Assembly (NCBI GenBank): GCA_001534745.1
Contig: CP013997.1
Span: forward strand, 1,116,001-1,180,000
Source of the DNA: Pseudomonas monteilii
GTDB lineage: Bacteria > Pseudomonadota > Gammaproteobacteria > Pseudomonadales > Pseudomonadaceae
Direction: 5' to 3'
DNA length: 64,000 nucleotides
Shown here: positions 54,755 through 64,000 of the stretch, piece after piece
Layout of the letters: each line of letters opens with the position of its first letter
Position numbering within the stretch: the first letter of the stretch is position 1
Translations under genes and position numbers: made by a program
Notes under the pieces: model-generated
Databases searched by the model: none
Seen by the model: only the letters and a program-made list of their open reading frames with translations
Told to the model about the DNA's origin: nothing

Positions 54755-55279
54755 ATGACTCTCATCTTAGGTATCGACCCCGGGTCGCGGATCACCGGCT
54801 ACGGCGTGGTCTTGCAGACCGCGCGTGGCTGCGAGTACGTGGCATCGGGCTGCATCCGCACGGGTGCCGGGGAATTGCAGGAGCGCCTGCAAATCGTCTT
54901 TCGCGGCGTGCGCGACATCATCCGCCAGCATGGCCCGGTCACCATGGGCATCGAACGGGTGTTCATGGCCCGCAACCCCGATTCGGCGCTCAAGCTGGGC
55001 CAGGCACGGGGCGCGGCCATCGTCGCCGCCGTCGAGGAGGGCCTGGAAGTCGCCGAATACAGCGCCACCCAGGTCAAGCAGGCCGTGGCCGGTACGGGCG
55101 GCGCCAACAAGGAGCAGGTGCAGCTGATGGTGATGCACTTGCTCAAGCTCACCCAGAAGCCGCAGATCGACGCGTCCGATGCCCTGGCCATCGCCATGTG
55201 CCATGCCCACACGCGCTCCAGCCTGGTGCCGCATGGCCTGGCCACTGCCCGGCGACGCGGCGGACGCTTGCGTCTGTAG
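54755..55279 (+). CDS. ruvC: Holliday junction resolvase RuvC
   Basis: A 174-residue endonuclease that cuts Holliday junctions symmetrically. The first catalytic Asp8 is in [13 protein letters not shown], the Glu in [14 protein letters not shown], and the final acidic pair in [15 protein letters not shown]. The start at 54755 places Asp8 correctly. ruvA follows after about 108 bp. Confidence 0.98.
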   Translation: MTLILGIDPGSRITGYGVVLQTARGCEYVASGCIRTGAGELQERLQIVFRGVRDIIRQHGPVTMGIERVFMARNPDSALKLGQARGAAIVAAVEEGLEVAEYSATQVKQAVAGTGGANKEQVQLMVMHLLKLTQKPQIDASDALAIAMCHAHTRSSLVPHGLATARRRGGRLRL

Positions 55280-55387
55280 CGGCTTCATGCCCTGATACAT
55301 CTTTTGGCCGGGCGGCGCGTCCGTGCGGCCCATTTGCTGATAGGGTGGCTCGGTCTCTGGTCGAGCGCCCGTTAAAAGGATCGAAAC

Positions 55388-56005
55388 GTGATTGGACGTT
55401 TGCGCGGCACCCTGGCGGAAAAACAGCCGCCGCACCTGATTGTCGACATCAACGGCCTGGGGTACGAGCTGGAAGTGCCGATGACCACGCTCTATCGCCT
55501 GCCCAAGCTTGGCGAGACGGTGACCCTGCACACCCACCTGGTGGTGCGCGAAGACGCCCACCTGCTGTACGGCTTCTTCGAGAAGCGCGAGCGCGAGCTG
55601 TTCCGCGAGCTGATCCGGCTCAATGGCGTGGGTCCCAAGCTGGCCCTGGCCCTGATGTCCGGCCTGGAGGCCGACGAACTGGTGCGCTGCGTGCAGGCCC
55701 AGGATGCTTCGGTGCTGGTGCGTGTTCCGGGTGTCGGCAAGAAGACCGCCGAGCGCCTGCTGGTCGAGCTCAAGGACCGCTTCAAGGCCTGGGCCACGTC
55801 GCCGGCGATGTTCACCCTGGTGTCCGACGGTCCCCTGGCGGCGAGCACCGCGCCAAGCGCCGAGGCCGATGCCATCAGTGCCCTGGTGTCGCTGGGCTAC
55901 AAGCCCCAGGAAGCCAGCAAGGCCATCGCCGCCATCGACGGCAAGGCCGGCATGACCAGCGAAGAACTCATTCGTCGTAGCCTCAAGGGGATGATCGTCA
56001 AGTGA
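55388..56005 (+). CDS. ruvA: Holliday junction branch migration protein RuvA
   Basis: A 205-residue RuvA, which binds four-way junctions and loads RuvB. It has the N-terminal OB fold ([27 protein letters not shown]) and helix-hairpin-helix pair ([35 protein letters not shown]). A flexible linker and C-terminal RuvB-contact domain follow. The stop overlaps ruvB by 4 bp. Confidence 0.98.
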   Translation: MIGRLRGTLAEKQPPHLIVDINGLGYELEVPMTTLYRLPKLGETVTLHTHLVVREDAHLLYGFFEKRERELFRELIRLNGVGPKLALALMSGLEADELVRCVQAQDASVLVRVPGVGKKTAERLLVELKDRFKAWATSPAMFTLVSDGPLAASTAPSAEADAISALVSLGYKPQEASKAIAAIDGKAGMTSEELIRRSLKGMIVK

Positions 56006-57048
56006 TCGAAGCCGACCGACTGATCGCCGCCAGCGGGCGTGATCGCGAAGAAGTGCAGGACCGGGCCATCCGCCCGCTGCGCCTGGAGGACTATATCGGT
56101 CAGCCGGTGGTGCGTGACCAGATGGGGCTATTCATCCAGGCGGCCCGTGGACGCAACGAATCGCTCGACCATACGTTGATCTTCGGGCCACCCGGGCTGG
56201 GCAAGACCACCCTGGCCAACATCATCGCCAACGAGATGGGCGTCTCGGTCAAGAGCACGTCCGGGCCGATCCTGGAGCGGCCGGGTGACCTGGCGGCCAT
56301 GCTGACCAACCTCGAGCCGCACGACGTGCTGTTCATCGACGAGATCCACCGGCTTTCGCCCGTGGTCGAGGAAGTGCTGTACCCGGCGATGGAGGACTTC
56401 CAGCTCGACATCATGATCGGCGAGGGGCCGGCGGCGCGTTCGATCAAGCTCGACCTGCCGCCGTTCACCCTGGTCGGGGCGACCACCCGTGCTGGCATGC
56501 TGACCAACCCCCTGCGCGACCGCTTCGGTATCGTCCAGCGCCTGGAGTTCTACGGCAACCAGGACCTGGCCACCATCGTCGCCCGCTCGGCCGGCATCCT
56601 GGGGCTGGTCATCGAGGAGCAGGGCGCCTACGAGATCGCCCGCCGGGCCCGTGGCACGCCGCGTATCGCCAACCGCTTGCTGCGGCGCGTGCGTGACTAC
56701 GCCGAGGTGCGTGGCAAGGGCCAGATCACCAAGGCGGTCGCCGACATGGCGCTGAACCTGCTGGATGTCGACGAGCGTGGCTTCGACCACTCCGACCGGC
56801 GCCTGCTGCTGACCATGATCGAGAAGTTCGATGGCGGGCCGGTCGGCGTGGACAACCTGGCCGCCGCCATCAGTGAAGAGCGCCACACCATTGAGGACGT
56901 GCTGGAACCCTACCTGATCCAGCAGGGCTACATCATGCGCACGCCCCGTGGCCGGGTCGTGACGCGCCACGCCTACCTGCACTTCGGCCTCAACATCCCC
57001 GGACGGCTCGAGGACCCCCGTACATTTTCCGAGCCGAGCGACGGATGA
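56002..57048 (+). CDS. ruvB: Holliday junction branch migration ATPase RuvB
   Basis: A 348-residue AAA+ motor. Walker A is GPPGLGKTT, Walker [11 protein letters not shown], sensor 1 VGATTRAG, and the arginine finger region [14 protein letters not shown]. The C-terminal winged helix contains [15 protein letters not shown]. It overlaps ruvA by 4 bp, completing the ruvCAB set. Confidence 0.99.
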   Translation: MIEADRLIAASGRDREEVQDRAIRPLRLEDYIGQPVVRDQMGLFIQAARGRNESLDHTLIFGPPGLGKTTLANIIANEMGVSVKSTSGPILERPGDLAAMLTNLEPHDVLFIDEIHRLSPVVEEVLYPAMEDFQLDIMIGEGPAARSIKLDLPPFTLVGATTRAGMLTNPLRDRFGIVQRLEFYGNQDLATIVARSAGILGLVIEEQGAYEIARRARGTPRIANRLLRRVRDYAEVRGKGQITKAVADMALNLLDVDERGFDHSDRRLLLTMIEKFDGGPVGVDNLAAAISEERHTIEDVLEPYLIQQGYIMRTPRGRVVTRHAYLHFGLNIPGRLEDPRTFSEPSDG

Positions 57049-57173
57049 CCGATCGAAATCGGGTTTTTGCGGTCCTACCGCTGGCGTGGCGACAGGCCGG
57101 CCCTGCGCTGGATCGGTGCGTGAAAAAACAGTTGTCCGGGCGGATTGGCAAGTCGAGGAGTAAGCACTAGAGT

Positions 57174-57626
57174 ATGCGCGCGCAAAATGGACTGGAACCG
57201 TTCGCACATCAGTGTCGCGTGTACTACGAGGACACCGATGCGGGCGGCGTGGTGTATTACGTCAACTACCTCAAGTTCATGGAGCGTGCACGCACCGAGT
57301 GGCTTCGCCAGCTGGGGTTCTCCCAGTCCGCGCTCGCTGCCTCGAACCTGTTGTTCGTCGTTCATTCCAGCCAGGCGCGCTACCACGCGCCCGCACGCCT
57401 GGACGACGCCCTGCGGGTGACTGCCCAGGTGCTCGAGCTCAACCGTGCCAGCCTGCGCTTCGTGCAACAGGTCTGGCGCGAGGCGGACGGGCAGTTGCTC
57501 TGCGAAGGGCAAGTGCTGGTGGCCGCCGTACGTGCCGATACATTCAAACCCCGGGCCCTTCCTCCTGAACTGCGCGACGCTTTCATGGCGAGCGGCCTGG
57601 GTACTCAATCGAACGCAGGAGATTAA
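57174..57626 (+). CDS. ybgC: Tol-Pal system-associated acyl-CoA thioesterase YbgC
   Basis: A 150-residue hot-dog fold thioesterase. The active-site Asp is in [27 protein letters not shown]. It heads the tol-pal cluster; the stop is 2 bp before the tolQ GTG. The link to envelope integrity is by synteny with other Gram-negatives; its substrate in cells is still debated. Confidence 0.97.
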   Translation: MRAQNGLEPFAHQCRVYYEDTDAGGVVYYVNYLKFMERARTEWLRQLGFSQSALAASNLLFVVHSSQARYHAPARLDDALRVTAQVLELNRASLRFVQQVWREADGQLLCEGQVLVAAVRADTFKPRALPPELRDAFMASGLGTQSNAGD

Positions 57627-57628
57627 GC

Positions 57629-58324
57629 GTGGAAGCTAACGTCGTCGACCATACCTCCATGTGGAGCCTGGTCAGTAATGCCAGCGTTGTCGTACAGCTG
57701 GTGATGCTGACCCTGGTGGCCGCATCGGTGACCTCGTGGGTCATGATCTTTCAGCGCAGCACCATGCTGCGCGCCGGTCGTCGTGCGCTGGATGCCTTCG
57801 AGGAACGCTTCTGGTCAGGCATCGACCTGTCCAAGCTGTACCGCCAGGCCGGCAGCAACCCGGACCCGGACTCGGGCGTGGAGCAGGTGTTCCGTGCCGG
57901 CTTCAAGGAGTTCTCGCGCCTGCGTCAGCAGCCGGGCGTCGATCCCGACGCGGTGATGGAAGGCGTGGGCCGTGCCATGCGCGTGGCCATCTCCCGCGAG
58001 GAAGAAAAGCTCGAACAAGGGCTGCCGTTCCTCGCCACCGTCGGTTCCACCAGCCCGTACATCGGTCTGTTCGGCACCGTGTGGGGCATCATGAACTCGT
58101 TCCGTGGCCTGGCCAGCGCCCAGCAGGCCACCCTGGCCACCGTGGCACCCGGCATCGCCGAAGCCCTGATCGCCACCGCGATCGGCCTGTTCGCCGCGAT
58201 CCCCGCCGTCATCGCCTACAACCGTTTCGCTGCACGCAGCGAAGTGCTGATCGGCCGTTACTACACGTTCGCCGACGAGTTCCAGGCAATCCTGCACCGT
58301 AAAGTGCACACCAGCGAAGAGTGA
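57629..58324 (+). CDS. tolQ: TolQ inner membrane motor protein
   Basis: A 231-residue MotA/ExbB/TolQ-family protein with three membrane helices (near residues 20-42, 135-158 and 168-195). With TolR it uses the proton gradient to energise TolA. The conserved LPFLATVGSTSPYIGLFGTVWGIM and GIAEALIATAIGLFAAIPAV are present. The start is GTG at 57629, only 2 bp after the ybgC stop. Confidence 0.98.
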   Translation: MEANVVDHTSMWSLVSNASVVVQLVMLTLVAASVTSWVMIFQRSTMLRAGRRALDAFEERFWSGIDLSKLYRQAGSNPDPDSGVEQVFRAGFKEFSRLRQQPGVDPDAVMEGVGRAMRVAISREEEKLEQGLPFLATVGSTSPYIGLFGTVWGIMNSFRGLASAQQATLATVAPGIAEALIATAIGLFAAIPAVIAYNRFAARSEVLIGRYYTFADEFQAILHRKVHTSEE

Positions 58325-58338
58325 GCAGGTAGAAGCCC

Positions 58339-58791
58339 ATGGCCCGAGTTCGCCACAAACGCAAGCCGGTCGCCGAGATGAACGTGGTGCCCTACATCGA
58401 CGTGATGCTGGTGCTGCTGGTCATCTTCATGGTGACCGCTCCCATGCTCAACCAGGGTGTGAAGGTCGATCTGCCCAAGGTGTCCAGCGAGGCTTTGCCG
58501 CAGGACAACAACGTGCAGATCCTCACCATCTCGATCAAGGCCGACAAGACCTACTACTGGAACCTCGGCAGCGAGGTCGATACCGACAAGCAGATGGACA
58601 AGGCCATGACCTTGCCGGACATGACCAGCGCCGTGACCAAGATCATCGCCGCCGGGCGCGACCAGGGCAAGCAGACCCAGGTCTTCATCCGCGGCGACAA
58701 GGCGGTCGACTACGGCGCGGTCATGGGCGCGATGGGCGGTTTGCAGCAGGCCGGTGTCGGTAACGTTGGCCTGATCACCGAGGCGCCCTGA
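58339..58791 (+). CDS. tolR: TolR inner membrane motor protein
   Basis: A 150-residue ExbD/TolR-family protein with one membrane helix (residues 18-38) carrying the key Asp21 in VVPYIDVMLVLLVIFMVT. The periplasmic domain ends with the amphipathic segment found in the TolR family. It starts 14 bp after tolQ and ends overlapping the tolA ATG by one base. Confidence 0.98.
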   Translation: MARVRHKRKPVAEMNVVPYIDVMLVLLVIFMVTAPMLNQGVKVDLPKVSSEALPQDNNVQILTISIKADKTYYWNLGSEVDTDKQMDKAMTLPDMTSAVTKIIAAGRDQGKQTQVFIRGDKAVDYGAVMGAMGGLQQAGVGNVGLITEAP

Positions 58792-59945
58792 TGCAGCAGC
58801 GAGAGCCATCCGCCTCGGAGAGCTACTTCTGGCCCACGGTCTGGGCCGTCGGTCTGCACGTACTGGTGTTCGGCCTGCTGTTCGTCAGTTTCGCCATGAC
58901 GCCAGAATTGCCGCCGTCCAAACCGATCGTTCAGGCTACGCTCTATCAACTCAAGTCCAAGAGCCAGGCGACCACCCAGACCAATCAGAAGATCGCCGGA
59001 GAGGCCAAGAAGACTGCCGCACGCCAGACCGAAGTCGAGCAGCTCGAGCAGAAGAAGGTCGAGCAGCAGGCGGTGAAGGCCGCGGAACAAAAGAAAGCCG
59101 ACGCCGCTCAAAAGGCCGAAGCCGCGCGCGAGGCCGCCGAAGCCAAGAAGGCCGAAGAGGCCGCCAAGACCGCCGAAGCCGCGAAAGCTGCCGAAGCCAA
59201 GAAGGCGGAAGCGGCGAAGGCTGCCGAGGCGAAGAAGGCCGACGAGGCCAAGAAGGCCGCGGAGAAGCAGAAGGCCGACATCGCCAAGAAGAAGGCTGAG
59301 GAAGAGGCCAAGAAAAAGGCCGACGAAGAGGCCAAGAAGCAGGCCGAGGACGCCAAGAAGCAGGCGGCCGAGGAGGCCAAGAAACAAGCGGCCGAGGACG
59401 CCAAGAAAAAGGCGGCCGAAGACGCGAAGAAGAAAGCGGCCGAGGACGCCAAGAAGAAAGCGGCGGCCGAGGACGCGAAGAAGAAGGCTGCCGAGGAGGC
59501 CAAGCAGAAGGCCGCCGCGGATGCCCAGAAGAAGAAGGCTCAGGAAGCGGCGCGCAAGGCGGCCGAGGACAAGAAGGCACAGGCGCTGGCCGAACTTCTG
59601 TCCGACAGCACCGAGCGTCAGCAGGCGCTGGCCGATGAGCGTGGTGACCAGGTGGCCGGCGATTTCGACGACCTGATCCGCATGCGCGCATCCGAAGGGT
59701 GGGCACGTCCGCCTTCGGCACGCAAGGGCATGGCCGTGGTGCTGCAGATCAACATGCTGCCCGATGGCACCGTCACCAACGTGAGCGTGGCACGCTCCAG
59801 TGGCGATGGTCCGTTCGACAGTTCGGCAGTGGCAGCGGTGAAGAACATTGGACGCTTGACCGAGATGCAAGGACTGAAGCCTAACGATTTCAATCCCTAC
59901 CGCTCATTCAAGATGACATTTACACCTGAGGATCTCGCGTTGTGA
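58791..59945 (+). CDS. tolA: TolA spanning protein
   Basis: A 384-residue protein that links the TolQR motor to Pal in the outer membrane. One N-terminal membrane helix is near residues 12-36. A long low-complexity helix of Ala, Lys, Glu and Asp repeats (AKKAAE-type units, about residues 60-270) spans the periplasm. The C-terminal TolA domain III follows (near [18 protein letters not shown]). The repeat region can vary in length by recombination. tolB starts within its last codons. Confidence 0.95.
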   Translation: MQQREPSASESYFWPTVWAVGLHVLVFGLLFVSFAMTPELPPSKPIVQATLYQLKSKSQATTQTNQKIAGEAKKTAARQTEVEQLEQKKVEQQAVKAAEQKKADAAQKAEAAREAAEAKKAEEAAKTAEAAKAAEAKKAEAAKAAEAKKADEAKKAAEKQKADIAKKKAEEEAKKKADEEAKKQAEDAKKQAAEEAKKQAAEDAKKKAAEDAKKKAAEDAKKKAAAEDAKKKAAEEAKQKAAADAQKKKAQEAARKAAEDKKAQALAELLSDSTERQQALADERGDQVAGDFDDLIRMRASEGWARPPSARKGMAVVLQINMLPDGTVTNVSVARSSGDGPFDSSAVAAVKNIGRLTEMQGLKPNDFNPYRSFKMTFTPEDLAL

Positions 59946-61243
59946 TTAAAGTGCTCAGAGGATTGCTGGTGATGGTCTGCTGTTTCGCAGGCCTGGCGCT
60001 GGCAGAAGAAAAGAACATCCTGGTCACCAGCGGTAGCGACCGGGCCACGCCCATTGCCGTCGTGCCCTTCGGTGTGCAGGGCGGCAGCGTGCTGCCCGAG
60101 GACATGGCCGACATCATCGGCACTGACCTGCGCAACTCGGGCTACTATTCGCCGATTCCCCGGCAGAACATGATCAGCCAGCCGAGTCAGGCCAGCGAAG
60201 TCATCTTCCGCGACTGGAAAGCCCTGGGCGCGCAGTACGTGATGGTCGGTAGCATCGCCCCCGCAGGCGGCCGCCTGCAGGTGCAGTACGCACTGTTCAA
60301 CGTGGCCACCGAGCAGCAGGTCATGACCGGCAGCGTATCGGGCACCGTCGATCAACTGCGCGACATGTCCCACTACATCGCCGACCAGTCGTTCGAGAAG
60401 CTCACCGGCATCAAGGGGGCGTTCTCGACGCGCCTGCTGTACGTGACCGCCGAGCGTTTCTCCACCGACAACACCCGCTACACCCTGCAGCGTTCGGACT
60501 ATGACGGTGCCCGCGCCGTGACCTTGCTGCAATCGCGCGAGCCGATCCTGTCGCCGCGCTTCGCACCCGATGGCAAGCGCATCGCCTACGTGTCGTTCGA
60601 ACAGCGCCGTCCGCGCATCTTCGTCCAGCACATCGACACGGGTCGTCGTGAGCAGATCACCAACTTCGAAGGCCTCAACGGCGCACCGGCCTGGTCGCCG
60701 GATGGTTCGCGCCTGGCCTTCGTGCTGTCCAAGGACGGCAACCCGGACATCTATGTGATGAACATGGGTTCGCGTCAGATCAGCCGCGTCACCGCAGGTC
60801 CTGGCATCAATACCGAACCGTTCTGGGGCAAGGATGGCAACACCCTGTACTTCACGTCCGACCGTGGCGGCAAGCCACAGATCTACAAGACCGGTGTGAA
60901 TGGCGGTGGTGCCGAGCGTGTGACCTTCGTCGGCAACTACAACGCCAACCCGAAACTCTCGGCCGATGAAAAGACGCTGGTGATGATTCATCGCCAACAA
61001 GGGTTCACCAACTTCAAAGTGGCGGCGCAAGACTTGCAACGGGGAAGTGTAAAGATTCTCTCCGACACCAGTCTTGATGAATCGCCTACTGTTGCACCCA
61101 ACGGCACCATGCTAATCTACGCCACCCGCCAGCAGGGCCGGGGAGTCTTGATGCTCGTCTCTCTCAACGGACGCGTGAGGCTCCCGCTTCCTACCGCTCA
61201 AGGCGAAGTCAGAGAACCGTCCTGGTCCCCCTACCTGAACTGA
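59942..61243 (+). CDS. tolB: TolB periplasmic beta-propeller protein
   Basis: A 433-residue periplasmic protein with a signal peptide (cleavage after FAGLALA, residue 21). An N-terminal alpha/beta domain precedes a six-bladed propeller with repeated [25 protein letters not shown] and [13 protein letters not shown] motifs. It binds Pal and the TolA C-terminus. The start is GTG at 59942, which overlaps the tolA stop, a typical coupling. Confidence 0.97.
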   Translation: MIKVLRGLLVMVCCFAGLALAEEKNILVTSGSDRATPIAVVPFGVQGGSVLPEDMADIIGTDLRNSGYYSPIPRQNMISQPSQASEVIFRDWKALGAQYVMVGSIAPAGGRLQVQYALFNVATEQQVMTGSVSGTVDQLRDMSHYIADQSFEKLTGIKGAFSTRLLYVTAERFSTDNTRYTLQRSDYDGARAVTLLQSREPILSPRFAPDGKRIAYVSFEQRRPRIFVQHIDTGRREQITNFEGLNGAPAWSPDGSRLAFVLSKDGNPDIYVMNMGSRQISRVTAGPGINTEPFWGKDGNTLYFTSDRGGKPQIYKTGVNGGGAERVTFVGNYNANPKLSADEKTLVMIHRQQGFTNFKVAAQDLQRGSVKILSDTSLDESPTVAPNGTMLIYATRQQGRGVLMLVSLNGRVRLPLPTAQGEVREPSWSPYLN

Positions 61244-61296
61244 TTGCGGCGTAATAACTTTGCTTAACACACTGGGGTTTCATTAGGAGTTTCACG

Positions 61297-61806
61297 ATGG
61301 AAATGCTGAAGTTTGGTAAATTCGCTGCGCTGGCTCTGGCCATGGCTGTGGCTGTAGGTTGCTCCTCCAAGGGCGGTGACAATGCAGGTGAAGGTTCGGG
61401 CGCGGTAGACCCTAACGCTGGTTACAGCTCCGGTTCCAACAGCGGTGCCGTCGATGGCAGCCTGAGCGAAGAAGCTGCTCTGCGCGCTATCACCACCTTC
61501 TACTTCGAATACGACAGCTCCGACCTGAAGCCAGAAGCCATGCGCGCTCTGGACGTTCACGCCAAAGACCTGAAAGCCAACGGCAACCGTGTCGTTCTGG
61601 AAGGCAACACCGACGAGCGCGGTACCCGTGAGTACAACATGGCTCTGGGCGAGCGTCGTGCCAAGGCCGTTCAGCGCTACCTGGTACTGCAAGGCGTTTC
61701 CCCAGCTCAGCTGGAACTGGTTTCCTACGGCGAAGAGCGTCCAGTAGCAACCGGTAACGACGAGCAGTCCTGGGCTCAGAACCGTCGCGTCGAGCTGCGT
61801 AAGTAA
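61297..61806 (+). CDS. oprL: Peptidoglycan-associated lipoprotein Pal (OprL)
   Basis: A 169-residue outer-membrane lipoprotein. The lipobox ends AVGC with Cys22, and an OmpA-like domain holds the peptidoglycan site in [29 protein letters not shown]. It binds TolB and the cell wall. Codons ending in T (GCT, GGT) are frequent, unlike its neighbours, which fits very high expression. A Shine-Dalgarno GGAG is 11 bases upstream. MEMLKF may be read from the second Met. Confidence 0.98.
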   Translation: MEMLKFGKFAALALAMAVAVGCSSKGGDNAGEGSGAVDPNAGYSSGSNSGAVDGSLSEEAALRAITTFYFEYDSSDLKPEAMRALDVHAKDLKANGNRVVLEGNTDERGTREYNMALGERRAKAVQRYLVLQGVSPAQLELVSYGEERPVATGNDEQSWAQNRRVELRK

Positions 61807-61812
61807 TTCGTC

Positions 61813-62622
61813 ATGCGCATCGGCCGTCGTGTTGTAACCGTCCTCGCCCTCAGCCTGCCGCTTGCGGCCTGGGCTGCGGTCCCTGTCATCAATGACAATG
61901 CCGGCAGTGGTGGCTCCAGCAGCTATCCGCCGGCAGGTTACGGCACGAACGGCGCCTATGCCGGAGGTGGGGTTTCGACCCCGCCTTCGGCACAGGGTCA
62001 ACTGTTCATGCAGTTGCAGCAAATGCAGGACCAGATTTCAAGGCAACAGGGCATCATCGAAGAGCTGCAAAACGATGTGGCGCGCATGAAACAGGAAGGC
62101 CTGGAACGTTACCAGGACCTGGATCGTCGCCTCAGCAGCGCTCCGGCCCCCACCGTACCATCCGAGAATTCCGCCAGCGGCGCTGCTGCTGGCACCCCTG
62201 CGTCGAATGCGGCAGCGCCTGCCGCTGCCAGCGCCGAGCCCGGTGATCCGGCCAAGGAAAAGCTGTACTACGACGCTGCCTTCGACCTGATCAAGGCCAA
62301 GGATTTCGAAAAGGCCAGCCAGGCGTTCAATGCGTTCCTGCGCAAGTACCCCAATAGCCAGTACGCCGGCAATGCCCAGTACTGGTTGGGTGAAGTGAAC
62401 CTGGCCAAGGGCGATCTGCCCAGCGCCAGCCAGGCTTTCGCCAAGGTCAGCCAAGCCTATCCCAAGCACAGCAAGGTGCCGGATTCGCTGTACAAGCTGG
62501 CTGACGTAGAGCGTCGCATGGGGCATACCGACAAGGTCAAGGGCATCCTCCAGCAGGTGATCAGCCAGTACCCCGGTACGTCGGCCGCCCAGCTCGCCCA
62601 GCGCGACCTGCAAAAGCTCTGA
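61813..62622 (+). CDS. cpoB: Cell division coordinator CpoB (YbgF)
   Basis: A 269-residue periplasmic protein with a signal peptide (cleavage near PLAAWA, residue 20), a coiled coil (residues about 55-95: FMQLQQMQDQISRQQGIIEELQNDV), an Ala/Pro linker, and C-terminal TPR repeats (YYDAAFDLIKAKDFEKASQAFNAFLRKYPNSQYAGNAQYWLGEV). It connects Tol-Pal with peptidoglycan synthesis during division. It starts 6 bp after oprL; a terminator follows at 62640-62664. Confidence 0.96.
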   Translation: MRIGRRVVTVLALSLPLAAWAAVPVINDNAGSGGSSSYPPAGYGTNGAYAGGGVSTPPSAQGQLFMQLQQMQDQISRQQGIIEELQNDVARMKQEGLERYQDLDRRLSSAPAPTVPSENSASGAAAGTPASNAAAPAAASAEPGDPAKEKLYYDAAFDLIKAKDFEKASQAFNAFLRKYPNSQYAGNAQYWLGEVNLAKGDLPSASQAFAKVSQAYPKHSKVPDSLYKLADVERRMGHTDKVKGILQQVISQYPGTSAAQLAQRDLQKL

Positions 62623-62639
62623 TCCACGCCGTTCGTGAG

Positions 62640-62664
62640 AAACCCGCGCCCGTCGCGGGTTTTT
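62640..62664 (+). terminator. tol-pal operon terminator
   Basis: ACCCGCG (62642-62648) pairs exactly with CGCGGGT (62654-62660), followed by T residues. It ends the tolQ-cpoB block. Confidence 0.85.
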
Positions 62665-62781
62665 CCGTTAGAATTCCCACCCTTTTTTTCACCTACGCTG
62701 TCGCGGATAACGCTCTGTCGAGTTCGCGTCAGTGCCTGACGGAGGCGGTCAGCCTGTTCAGCTGGCCAGCCCATGGCGATC

Positions 62782-63429
62782 ATGCAAGACACATTACGCA
62801 TCACCGAAGTGTTCTATTCACTCCAGGGTGAAACCAGAACGGCTGGCCTGCCGACCGTTTTCGTCCGCCTGACCGGCTGCCCGCTGCGCTGCCAGTACTG
62901 CGACAGCGCCTACGCCTTCACCGGCGGCACGCAGCGCACCCTCGATGACCTCCTCGAGCAGGTCGCCGGCTTCCGCCCGCGCTACGTCTGCGTCACCGGT
63001 GGCGAGCCCCTGGCCCAGCCCAATGCGTTGCCGCTGATGCAGCGCCTGTGCGACGCCGGCTTTGAGGTGTCGCTGGAAACCAGCGGTGCGCTGGACATCT
63101 CGGTGGTGGACCCGCGCGTCAGCCGCGTCGTCGACCTGAAGACGCCCGGCTCGCTGGAAGCCCATCGCAACCGCTACGAGAACATCGAGCACCTGACCCG
63201 CAACGACCAGGTCAAGTTCGTCATCTGCTCGCGCGAGGACTACGACTGGGCCGTGTCTCGGCTGATCCAGCACGATCTGGCGCAACGCGCTGGCGAGGTG
63301 CTGTTCTCGCCCAGCCATGGCCAGGTCAGCGCTACCGACCTGGCGGACTGGATCGTCGCCGATAACCTTCCGGTTCGCTTCCAGTTGCAGCTGCACAAGC
63401 TGCTGTGGAACGACGAGCCTGGCCGCTGA
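62782..63429 (+). CDS. queE: 7-carboxy-7-deazaguanine synthase QueE
   Basis: A 215-residue radical-SAM enzyme of the queuosine pathway that converts 6-carboxytetrahydropterin to 7-carboxy-7-deazaguanine. The cluster motif CX3CX2C is seen in [35 protein letters not shown] lies before it and [14 protein letters not shown] after. The start could also be the ATG at 62773, three codons upstream; neither has a strong Shine-Dalgarno. queC follows after 16 bp. Confidence 0.95.
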   Translation: MQDTLRITEVFYSLQGETRTAGLPTVFVRLTGCPLRCQYCDSAYAFTGGTQRTLDDLLEQVAGFRPRYVCVTGGEPLAQPNALPLMQRLCDAGFEVSLETSGALDISVVDPRVSRVVDLKTPGSLEAHRNRYENIEHLTRNDQVKFVICSREDYDWAVSRLIQHDLAQRAGEVLFSPSHGQVSATDLADWIVADNLPVRFQLQLHKLLWNDEPGR

Positions 63430-63445
63430 CCCAAGAGGACATCCC

Positions 63446-64000
63446 ATGACAGAAAAACGCGCAGTCATCCTGCTGTCCGGCGGGCTCGATTCGGCGACCG
63501 TGGTGGCCATGGCCCAGGCCCAGGGGTACCGCTGCTACACCATGAGTTTCGACTACGGCCAGCGCCATCGCGCCGAGCTGCAGGCCGCTGCCCGGGTCGC
63601 ACGTGACCTGGGTGTCGTCGAGCACAAGGTCATCGGCCTGAACCTCGACGGCATCGGTGGCTCTGCCTTGACCGACAGCACCATCGATGTGCCGGAAACA
63701 CCCGGAGAAGGCATCCCGGTCACCTACGTGCCGGCGCGCAACACCGTCTTCCTGTCACTGGCGCTCGGCTGGGCCGAGGTGCTCGAGGCGCGGGACATCT
63801 TCATCGGCGTCAACGCCGTGGACTACTCCGGGTACCCCGACTGTCGGCCCGAGTTCGTCGAAGCCTTCGAGCGCCTGGCCAACCTGGCGACCAAGGCCGG
63901 GGTGGAAGGGCAGGGCTTCCGCATCCAGGCGCCGTTGCAGAACATGAGCAAGGCGCAGATCGTCCAGGCGGGGCTGGCGCGCGGTGTCGACTACAGCCTG
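63446..64000 (+). CDS. queC: 7-cyano-7-deazaguanine synthase QueC (partial, cut by window end)
   Basis: The frame opens at ATG 63446 and is still open at the last base (185 codons). QueC converts 7-carboxy-7-deazaguanine to preQ0 with ATP and ammonia. The PP-loop [11 protein letters not shown] and [15 protein letters not shown] are near the N-terminus, and [16 protein letters not shown] follows. The zinc-binding C-terminus lies beyond the window. It is probably in one operon with queE. Confidence 0.96.
   Translation, partial: MTEKRAVILLSGGLDSATVVAMAQAQGYRCYTMSFDYGQRHRAELQAAARVARDLGVVEHKVIGLNLDGIGGSALTDSTIDVPETPGEGIPVTYVPARNTVFLSLALGWAEVLEARDIFIGVNAVDYSGYPDCRPEFVEAFERLANLATKAGVEGQGFRIQAPLQNMSKAQIVQAGLARGVDYSL

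Overview
The window is a gene-dense, GC-rich core segment of a Pseudomonas chromosome, most likely the P. putida group. Reasons: gene order matches known Pseudomonas blocks (lpxB-rnhB-dnaE-accA; ftsB-ispD; adhC-fghA; ispF-truD-surE-pcm-nlpD-rpoS-rsmZ-fdxA; mutS-pncC-recA-recX; finR/fpr; aspS-pmpR-ruvCAB-ybgC-tolQRAB-oprL-cpoB-queE-queC). It also carries the GacA/Rsm small RNA rsmZ, an OprD-type porin and P. putida-type palindromic REP elements. No prophage, insertion sequence, CRISPR array or rRNA operon was seen.

Layout. 1-11.8 kb: lipid A synthesis (lpxB end), DNA replication (rnhB, dnaE), fatty acid synthesis (accA), tilS, pyrG, eno, ftsB, ispD. The kdsA gene usually found between pyrG and eno is absent. 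11.9-14.8 kb: glutathione-dependent formaldehyde detoxification (GfnR-like LysR regulator, adhC, fghA). 14.9-21 kb: ispF-truD-surE-pcm-nlpD-rpoS, then rsmZ and fdxA. A perfect PsrA-type palindrome inside nlpD marks the rpoS promoter, and a GacA-type upstream element precedes rsmZ. 21-26 kb: mutS, pncC, recA (with LexA box), recX. 26-34.7 kb: mixed genes including a QSregVF-family secreted protein, a DTW-domain tRNA enzyme, an ErdR-like regulator, dgkA, finR/fpr, trmO, a YehS protein, a pseudouridine-synthase-like protein lacking the catalytic aspartate, a GNAT enzyme and rimO.

34.7-36.2 kb is the only clearly accessory stretch: lower-GC DNA with a ribbon-helix-helix antitoxin and an overlapping GNAT toxin (TacAT-like), preceded by inverted and direct repeats that look like operators. 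36.2-42.1 kb: kup and the mprF/virJ-family pair for aminoacylated phosphatidylglycerol. 42.3-42.9 kb: three separately terminated initiator tRNA-fMet genes. 43-51.7 kb: dinB with its own LexA box, a lipoprotein, proS, an OprD porin with tandem Hfq/Crc-like leader motifs, a HIT-like protein, slyX, a membrane cold-shock-domain protein, dps, an RHH protein and an FmdB zinc ribbon. 51.7-64 kb: aspS, pmpR, ruvCAB, the complete tol-pal cell-envelope cluster and the start of queuosine synthesis, with queC cut by the window end.

The window is mostly housekeeping DNA. I did not find a convincing undescribed multi-gene system. The most useful leads are the TacAT-like module with its repeats, the catalytically degenerate pseudouridine synthase homologue, the oprD leader repeats, the missing kdsA and the structured kup leader.
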